From Candidatus Melainabacteria bacterium (GTDB lineage Bacteria > Cyanobacteriota > Vampirovibrionia > Obscuribacterales > Obscuribacteraceae): DNA of 10,565 nt. This document shows positions 6,778 to 10,565 of this stretch, piece by piece. The stretch is taken from NCBI GenBank assembly GCA_003175915.1, contig PSRH01000015.1, forward strand, positions 1 to 10,565, read 5' to 3'. Positions within the stretch are counted from its first letter, which is position 1, and each line of letters begins with the position of its first letter. The position numbers were made by a program, and so were the translations under genes. Under the pieces are notes generated by a model, which ran no database searches, was not told where the DNA came from, and saw nothing but the letters and a program-made list of their open reading frames with translations.

Positions 6778-7941
6778 ATGAATCCCTTCGTTTTTGAAGC
6801 ACCGACGCGTATTGAGTACGGAGAAGGCATGGCTGCCTCTGCGGCGGAGATCCTGAAAGGATTGGGTGCTTCGAAAATATTAATCGTCAGTGATCAAGGA
6901 CTGGTCAAGAGCGGCGTCATTGCCCCAATCCTCAAATGTTTCCAAGAAGATCAAAGCCTGAGCACGTCGATCTTTACTGATGTCCCGCCTGACTCCGATG
7001 TTACCTGTGTCAACAAAGCAGCGGCCCAGGCAGCGAAGGATGGCTGCGACGGGGTACTGGCCATAGGTGGCGGTTCCGTTCTGGATGCAGCCAAGGTGGT
7101 CAATATAGCTCTCACTCTCGGCGGCGACGTTCTTGATTATCAAGGCATGAACAATCTCACCAATCGCCTTAAGCCGATGGTTGCGATTCCGACGACGGCC
7201 GGAACAGGCTCCGAGGTTTCGGCGGTGGCTATGGTCAGAGATGTTGCGGAGGGGAAAAAACTGCTTTATGGCAGCCGTTTCCTGGCCCCTGATGTATCGA
7301 TTCTCGACCCCACCTTGTTAGTGTCTTTGCCAGCCAAGCTGACGGCGGCGACCGGCCTGGATGCGGTTACCCATTGTATAGAGGCCTACTCGGTCGAGGT
7401 GACCCGCTCCCCCTTAACCGATGTTCTATGCCTCGAAGGGCTACGCCTGCTTTTCCAGTCTTTACCGCAAGCCACTAAACATGGTGATGACCTGGAGGCT
7501 CGCTCCAACACAATGATTGCCGCCACTATGGCCGGCATAGCATTTACTAACTTGGGGGTGGGTGTTGTCCACGCGCTTGCTCATGCCACCGGCGGCCAGT
7601 TCGGCACGCATCACGGCACAACCAATTCAGTTTTTCTTCCCTATGGTATGCAATTCAACCTCGAGGTGGTGGCACCCCGCTATGCGACTATGGCCAGGTA
7701 CCTCAAGTTGACCGACGACAAAAACGATGAAGTCGCCGCCCAAACCTTGATTGCCAGAGTCAAAGCTCTGTCTGGTGAAATCGGATTACCCAGCCGCTTA
7801 CGAGACTTGGGTGTGCCGGCCCTCAAGCAAGACCAGCTGGAAAATCTAGCCTCTCTAGCCAACTCGGATCCTGCGATAATGTTTAACCCAAAAGAGGCGT
7901 CGGTTCAGGATATTATAGGAATATACGAGAGGGCTTACTGA
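6778..7941 (+). CDS. Iron-containing alcohol dehydrogenase
   Basis: NAD(P)-dependent group III (iron) alcohol dehydrogenase, 387 residues, full length, cytoplasmic. It interconverts an alcohol and its aldehyde or ketone. The nucleotide-binding signature GGGS (97-100, in AIGGGSVLDAAK) and PTTAGTGSEVS (138-148) are present. The metal site is complete by spacing: Asp195 and His199 in GLDAVTHCIEAY, then His265 and His279 in VVHALAHATGGQFGTHHG, matching the Asp-x3-His and His-x13-His pattern of FucO. The substrate cannot be told from sequence; butanol-, propanediol- or methanol-type dehydrogenases share these motifs. ATG 6778 has GAAAGG six bases upstream. Its TGA overlaps the start of the SCP-2 gene (TGATG), so the two are translated together. 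The partner hints at a hydrophobic substrate. Confidence 0.94.
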   Translation: MNPFVFEAPTRIEYGEGMAASAAEILKGLGASKILIVSDQGLVKSGVIAPILKCFQEDQSLSTSIFTDVPPDSDVTCVNKAAAQAAKDGCDGVLAIGGGSVLDAAKVVNIALTLGGDVLDYQGMNNLTNRLKPMVAIPTTAGTGSEVSAVAMVRDVAEGKKLLYGSRFLAPDVSILDPTLLVSLPAKLTAATGLDAVTHCIEAYSVEVTRSPLTDVLCLEGLRLLFQSLPQATKHGDDLEARSNTMIAATMAGIAFTNLGVGVVHALAHATGGQFGTHHGTTNSVFLPYGMQFNLEVVAPRYATMARYLKLTDDKNDEVAAQTLIARVKALSGEIGLPSRLRDLGVPALKQDQLENLASLANSDPAIMFNPKEASVQDIIGIYERAY

Positions 7942-8351
7942 TGGCGATTTTTACTAGCACGGAACAGTTAAACGAAGTAATGGAAAGGCTTTGGAACAAA
8001 ATCAAAGCCGATCCCGAGATGAGTCGACAACTGCTGAAATCGAAGCTGACGGTGCGCTTTTACTACCGCGAACCAGAGGGGAGATTGACACTCGATTGCA
8101 GCGATGGCAAAGAGATGAAGATATTTACCGGTGAAAACAACGTCAAGCCGGTGGTCGAAATGTTCATGAAATCGGACGTTGCTCACGAATTTTGGCTGGG
8201 GAAAGTGAATGTGCCCGTGGCCATTCTCTCCGGCAAAATCGTCTCCAAGGGACCAGTGCAAAGCGCCTTGTCTCTTCTGCCAGTGGTCAAACCGGCCTAT
8301 GCCATGTATCCGGAAATCTTTGAGGCGGCCAGAGAGAAAAAGGCTGGCTAG
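7941..8351 (+). CDS. SCP-2 sterol-carrier-type lipid-binding protein
   Basis: A 136-residue protein made of one SCP-2 domain. This fold has a hydrophobic tunnel that holds fatty acids, acyl-CoA or other lipids; many bacterial members have no known ligand. The diagnostic stretch runs from about 36 to 120: strand TVRFYYREPEGRLTLDC, then KSDVAHEFWLGKVNVPVAIL, then GKIVSKGPVQSALSLLPVVKPAY and a C-terminal helix. There is no signal peptide, so it is cytoplasmic. ATG 7941 shares its A with the dehydrogenase stop, and GAGAGGG lies seven bases upstream, so the start is firm and the pair is coupled. I infer that it presents or sequesters a lipophilic substrate or product of the dehydrogenase. It converges with yedF, 16 bases between stops. 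Confidence 0.85.
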   Translation: MAIFTSTEQLNEVMERLWNKIKADPEMSRQLLKSKLTVRFYYREPEGRLTLDCSDGKEMKIFTGENNVKPVVEMFMKSDVAHEFWLGKVNVPVAILSGKIVSKGPVQSALSLLPVVKPAYAMYPEIFEAAREKKAG

Positions 8352-8364
8352 GACAAAGACTAGC
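8347..8364. terminator. Possible weak bidirectional terminator between SCP-2 and yedF
   Basis: GCTAG-8 bases-CTAGC spans the 16-base gap between two convergent genes, overlapping the SCP-2 stop. The stem is only 5 bp and lacks a T-tract on either strand, so intrinsic termination would be inefficient. Confidence 0.25.
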
Positions 8365-8367
8365 GCT

Positions 8368-9048
8368 TCAGGGGCTTAAAACTTTATCTGCTGCGAATAG
8401 ATATTCGCAGATAGCGAACATATTTGTTATCTGTTCTTGGGCAATTACCTTTTTTAGTCCATAAAACTCGACACAAAGGCCGCAGGCCAAGACCTCAGTC
8501 CCTTGCTCCAGGAAGTTCTTCAGCACCTGGGCAAAGGGAGAATTCGGAGCAAGAAGCTTTACACCCGTATTCGCCAGTAATATAGCTTTGGGTCTATGAC
8601 CTGACTGCAAGACGGTCTGCAGGAAGATATTGAGGAGATTAGTGCTGAAATCAGGATCGCCTTCGCCGAAACTTTCCTTAGTGATCAATATGACCGTGCC
8701 AATTTCGCTGCCTTTTGTTTCCAGATTGGCAAGGCTTGGGGATGTCCTCTTATGGCTATGCCTTATATCAGTGCCAGGCGTTTTTCTTTTTTGAGTTTCC
8801 CTAGCTGTGCCTGCCCGGCTAATTAGTACTCGAAAGAATTCTCCTTCGGCTTGCCACTCAAAACTGACTTTCTGGGAGCGGGCCAGGCGCTCAAGGTTCT
8901 GTACGTTGCTTGTGTCGCTGACCAGGGCGTCGATTAACTGAACGCTCTGATCGTCCAAAAGTTTTTTCGTACGCAAAACCGGTTCAGGACAGGCCAGTCC
9001 ACGCAGATCGATCACTTTGGCAGAACCAGGTGAGCTGTCGTCCGTCAT
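8368..9048 (-). CDS. yedF: YedF-type selenium-associated protein (TusA domain + DsrE-like domain)
   Basis: A 226-residue, two-domain cytoplasmic protein. Residues about 11-78 form a TusA/SirA domain with its CPxP motif (Cys20-Pro21-Glu22-Pro23 in DLRGLACPEPVLRTKKLL). A basic, Ser/Thr-rich linker (about 80-115) follows, then a DsrE-like domain (about 116-222) with VILITKESFGEGD and CGLCVEFYGLKK (Cys189, Cys192). This order, with the GxCxxFYGL signature, matches the family annotated as selenium metabolism protein YedF, which accompanies selD. The exact reaction is not established; by analogy with TusA it may carry persulfide or selenium on Cys20. ATG 9048 overlaps the selD stop as ATGA, with GAGG six bases upstream, so start and coupling are well supported. 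The linker is somewhat long. A 20-base inverted repeat lies within its last 15 codons. Confidence 0.9.
   Translation of the reverse strand: MTDDSSPGSAKVIDLRGLACPEPVLRTKKLLDDQSVQLIDALVSDTSNVQNLERLARSQKVSFEWQAEGEFFRVLISRAGTARETQKRKTPGTDIRHSHKRTSPSLANLETKGSEIGTVILITKESFGEGDPDFSTNLLNIFLQTVLQSGHRPKAILLANTGVKLLAPNSPFAQVLKNFLEQGTEVLACGLCVEFYGLKKVIAQEQITNMFAICEYLFAADKVLSP
8391..8410. repeat. 20-base inverted repeat within the 3' end of yedF
   Basis: CTGCGAATA-GA-TATTCGCAG: 9-base perfect arms with a 2-base centre. It encodes part of the C-terminal ICEYLFAA stretch of YedF, 40 bases beyond the SCP-2 stop. It may be chance, a site, or part of the transcript end for the convergent operon. Confidence 0.4.
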
Positions 9049-10103
9049 GGGCAGACCTCGATTGAGCCGCTTTTCCCTTTTGAAAATTCGCCAATAAAAC
9101 TGGCTTGAATCCCTTCGGCAATGAGAGCCTTTGTAAGGCGAGGTGAATGATCAGGGCTGACTGCCAAGAGTAGGCCACCGGCAGTCTGGGGATCAAATAA
9201 TAGATCGGCCATCGCTAAATCGACGCCGTCGCCAATGGTGGTGAAGGTCTGGAAGGATTGGCGATTGCCATAGGTGCCCGCCGGTAAGAAGCCTTCTGAA
9301 GCTAGTTTAAGCGCTTCCGGTAAAAACAAGACGCGGCTTACGCTCAGGGAAAAACGCAGATGCGCGGCTTGAGCCATCTCATGCAGATGGCCAATCAGGC
9401 CGAAGCCAGTCACGTCCGTAGCGGCGTGAACAGGAAAAGATTGGGCGATCGTAAGAGCGTTCCGGTTGAGAGTAGTCAGGTTATCGATCAGCACTTTGCT
9501 TGCCGACCCGGACAAAATTCCTGCCTTTTGTCCGAGGAGGGCTACGCCAGTTCCTATCGGTTTCGTCAATATAAGATGATCACCGGCCTTAGCACCACCA
9601 TTGGTGAGGACCATCGAAGGAGCGACAAGACCTGTGACAGCCAGACCGTAGATGACTTCGCTGGATTGGATGGAATGCCCACCTGCGATAGTAGCTCCGG
9701 CTGCCTCCACTTGGCTAGCGCCACCTCGCAGAATCTCTTTTGCAACCTCTTGAGGAAAATCGCAGGTGGGAAAGCAGAATACATTGAGAGCGAATATCGG
9801 TCGCGCTCCCATAGCATAAATATCCGACAGAGCATTCGTCGCAGCAATCTTTCCGAATAGGAATGGATCGTCTATTAATGGTGGAAAGAAATCAATCGTC
9901 TGAACAATTGCTACTTCATCTGAAATTTTGTAAACGGCCGCGTCGTCAAAATCAGCTATGCCGGCGATCAATTCAGGCGGGTGCGTTTTTGACAGGCCGG
10001 CGACAATTGCTTTTAGTTCAGCCGAGCCTATCTTGGCCGCACAGCCCCCGGATTTGACGTTTGCTGTCAACTTATTTGAAGCAGTTTGAGAGTCGCTTGT
10101 CAT
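9045..10103 (-). CDS. selD: SelD, selenide, water dikinase (selenophosphate synthetase)
   Basis: Makes selenophosphate from selenide and ATP, the selenium donor for selenocysteine, 2-selenouridine in tRNA and some molybdenum enzymes. The protein has 352 residues, full length. The N-terminal active loop is SGGCAAKIG: Cys21 and Lys24 correspond to the essential Cys17 and Lys20 of E. coli, while the second cysteine (Cys19 there) is Ala23 here. It is a Cys form, not a selenoprotein. Metal- and ATP-binding Asp residues are present at Asp54 (FDDAAV), Asp71 (TIDFFPP), Asp94 (TNALSDIYAMGA) and Asp230 (ATDVTGFGLIGH); GGHSI (141-145) and DPQTAGGLL (304-312) complete the signature. ATG 10103 has no strong ribosome site. 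The downstream gene yedF overlaps by four bases. An inverted repeat 32 bases upstream covers a -10-like TATAAG. Confidence 0.96.
   Translation of the reverse strand: MTSDSQTASNKLTANVKSGGCAAKIGSAELKAIVAGLSKTHPPELIAGIADFDDAAVYKISDEVAIVQTIDFFPPLIDDPFLFGKIAATNALSDIYAMGARPIFALNVFCFPTCDFPQEVAKEILRGGASQVEAAGATIAGGHSIQSSEVIYGLAVTGLVAPSMVLTNGGAKAGDHLILTKPIGTGVALLGQKAGILSGSASKVLIDNLTTLNRNALTIAQSFPVHAATDVTGFGLIGHLHEMAQAAHLRFSLSVSRVLFLPEALKLASEGFLPAGTYGNRQSFQTFTTIGDGVDLAMADLLFDPQTAGGLLLAVSPDHSPRLTKALIAEGIQASFIGEFSKGKSGSIEVCP
9053..9058 (-). promoter_or_regulatory. Ribosome binding site for yedF inside selD
   Basis: On the minus strand GAGG (within CGAGGT) sits about six bases before ATG 9048, inside the last selD codons. 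With the ATGA overlap it supports coupled translation of selD and yedF. Confidence 0.55.
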
Positions 10104-10135
10104 AAAGTAAGTTTACCTAAGCGGTGCTCCTCTGT

Positions 10136-10150
10136 GTCTATCTTATAGAC
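10136..10150. repeat. Inverted repeat upstream of selD, possible operator
   Basis: GTCTAT-ctt-ATAGAC: perfect 6-base arms and a 3-base centre, starting 32 bases before the selD start codon. On the minus strand it contains TATAAG (10142-10147), five of six matches to a -10 box, so a protein bound here could block the promoter. No clear -35 accompanies it. Confidence 0.4.
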
Positions 10151-10435
10151 CTGGCGTTTTGCTGACGTTGTTGTTCAACTTTTTTGTTTGGTCGTGTTTG
10201 GCAATTTCGAATTTCCACGTTTTTGACAGCTCTATATAGAACGGTTGCTAACGCCTTTCAAAGGTTCGCGAAATGGCTTGCCATGCAGCTTTTGCTCATC
10301 TATCCTTGAAGCTTCCCAAAAAAGCTTTTATGTAAGTTTAGAAGGCAATCTCTATTTATGAGCGTTTGAGCCCTTTAAAAACATAAGGCATGAGTGTAGA
10401 TTATTCCGCGAACTGTTTTGGGCTTACTGCATAGA

Positions 10436-10444
10436 TGCTATAAC
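10436..10444 (+). promoter_or_regulatory. Extended -10 promoter candidate for the gene at 10519
   Basis: TGCTATAAC reads as an extended -10 (TGn then TATAAC, five of six consensus bases). A TTG-containing -35 is only poorly spaced. It would start transcription around 10451, leaving a leader of about 68 bases. One GCGAAC hexamer (10447-10452) overlaps the start point. Confidence 0.35.
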
Positions 10445-10518
10445 TTGCGAACATCTTGCGGAGCGATTGGTTCGCGTGTCCCCCTTGTTTCCTCTTTAGA
10501 ATTAGGACAAAAACTCAG

Positions 10519-10565
10519 ATGCCGAAGAAAGTACTTGTGGCTCTGCCACCCGGGCTGCTGGAACA
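10519..10565 (+). CDS. N-terminus of a probable ribbon-helix-helix DNA-binding protein, partial
   Basis: Only the first 15 full codons are present (MPKKVLVALPPGLLE) and the gene runs off the right edge. A short basic start, a single beta-strand of alternating residues (KKVLVALP), then a proline-started helix with LLE is the classic opening of ribbon-helix-helix (CopG/Arc-type) regulators, where the strand pairs in the dimer and reads the major groove. ATG 10519 has AGGA ten bases upstream. The call rests on very few residues; the repeated hexamers upstream would fit autoregulation. Confidence 0.45.
   Translation, partial: MPKKVLVALPPGLLE

Larger units (their letters stand above)
10104..10518. 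other. 415-base intergenic region between selD and a regulator gene
   Basis: No open frame of useful length and no tRNA- or rRNA-like stretch is visible. It is more AT-rich than the genes around it and contains the divergent promoters for selD (minus) and the gene at 10519 (plus). Besides the selD inverted repeat, it holds four copies of GTTCGC/GCGAAC (10264-10269, 10408-10413, 10447-10452, 10470-10475), a small dyad ATGGC-tt-GCCAT (10272-10283), and an extended -10-like TGC-TATAAC (10436-10444). Confidence 0.5.

Noticed and set aside
8353..8370. TGA of yedF as a selenocysteine codon, given the selenium context
   Set aside because: YedF is complete at that point by comparison with the family, and the frame beyond gives no conserved sequence or clear SECIS-like hairpin directly after it.
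10223..10251. TTGACA at 10223-10228 as a -35 with the nearby TCTATATAGA
   Set aside because: The AT-rich element is too close, and at 17 bases the sequence is TGCTAA, a poor -10; the gene is almost 300 bases further on.
10104..10518. tRNA or small RNA gene in the right-hand intergenic region
   Set aside because: GGTTCG-like strings exist but no cloverleaf arms pair around them, and no strong terminator hairpin with a T-tract was found.
1..10565. Mobile element, CRISPR array or defence system
   Set aside because: No transposase, integrase, direct-repeat array, nuclease or toxin-antitoxin pair is visible; gene content is housekeeping and metabolic.

Overview
The window looks like an ordinary chromosomal stretch of a bacterium with an outer membrane. 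Base composition is close to 50% GC and coding density is high. Genes for lipid A synthesis (lpxD, lpxC) and an OstA/LptD-like outer-membrane protein point to a lipopolysaccharide-bearing, diderm envelope. The proteins are divergent from the familiar proteobacterial versions: LpxC has a degenerate N-terminal loop, and the LptD-like protein has no cysteine at all. From general impression I would guess a deep, poorly cultured lineage such as the Vampirovibrionia/Obscuribacterales side of Cyanobacteria. That placement is a guess, not something the window proves.

Layout. (1) 2-1566, plus strand: the 3' end of lpxD, then lpxC overlapping it, then a small two-helix membrane protein; this is a tight operon. 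(2) 1575-3239, minus strand: a secreted, membrane-anchored TPR protein that converges on the first operon with 8 bases between stop codons. A 178-base gap behind it holds an 18-base inverted repeat. (3) 3418-6542, minus strand: an LptD-like gene followed by a ROK-family sugar kinase, joined by a TGATG stop/start overlap. (4) 6543-6777: a divergent promoter region with a perfect 16-base palindrome. (5) 6778-8351, plus strand: an iron-dependent alcohol dehydrogenase and an SCP-2 lipid-carrier protein, again joined by TGATG. (6) 8368-10103, minus strand: selD and yedF, overlapping by ATGA; this is a selenium pair. (7) 10104-10518: non-coding, with repeated GTTCGC/GCGAAC hexamers, leading into the first 16 codons of a likely ribbon-helix-helix regulator at the right edge.

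How the genes fit together. LpxD and LpxC supply early lipid A steps, and the LptD-like protein is a candidate for the last step, placing LPS in the outer membrane. The coupled ROK kinase could salvage a sugar or amino sugar, but its substrate cannot be read from sequence. The alcohol dehydrogenase/SCP-2 pair suggests oxidation or reduction of a lipophilic alcohol or aldehyde. SelD makes selenophosphate, and YedF is a companion of unknown exact role that occurs with selenium genes. No selA, selB, tRNA-Sec or ybbB is visible, so the fate of the selenium is not shown here.

I see no mobile element, CRISPR array, rRNA or tRNA, and no strong case for a wholly new system. The more unusual signals are three near-perfect inverted repeats placed upstream of genes, the hexamer cluster before the regulator, and the cysteine-free LptD-like protein coupled to a kinase.
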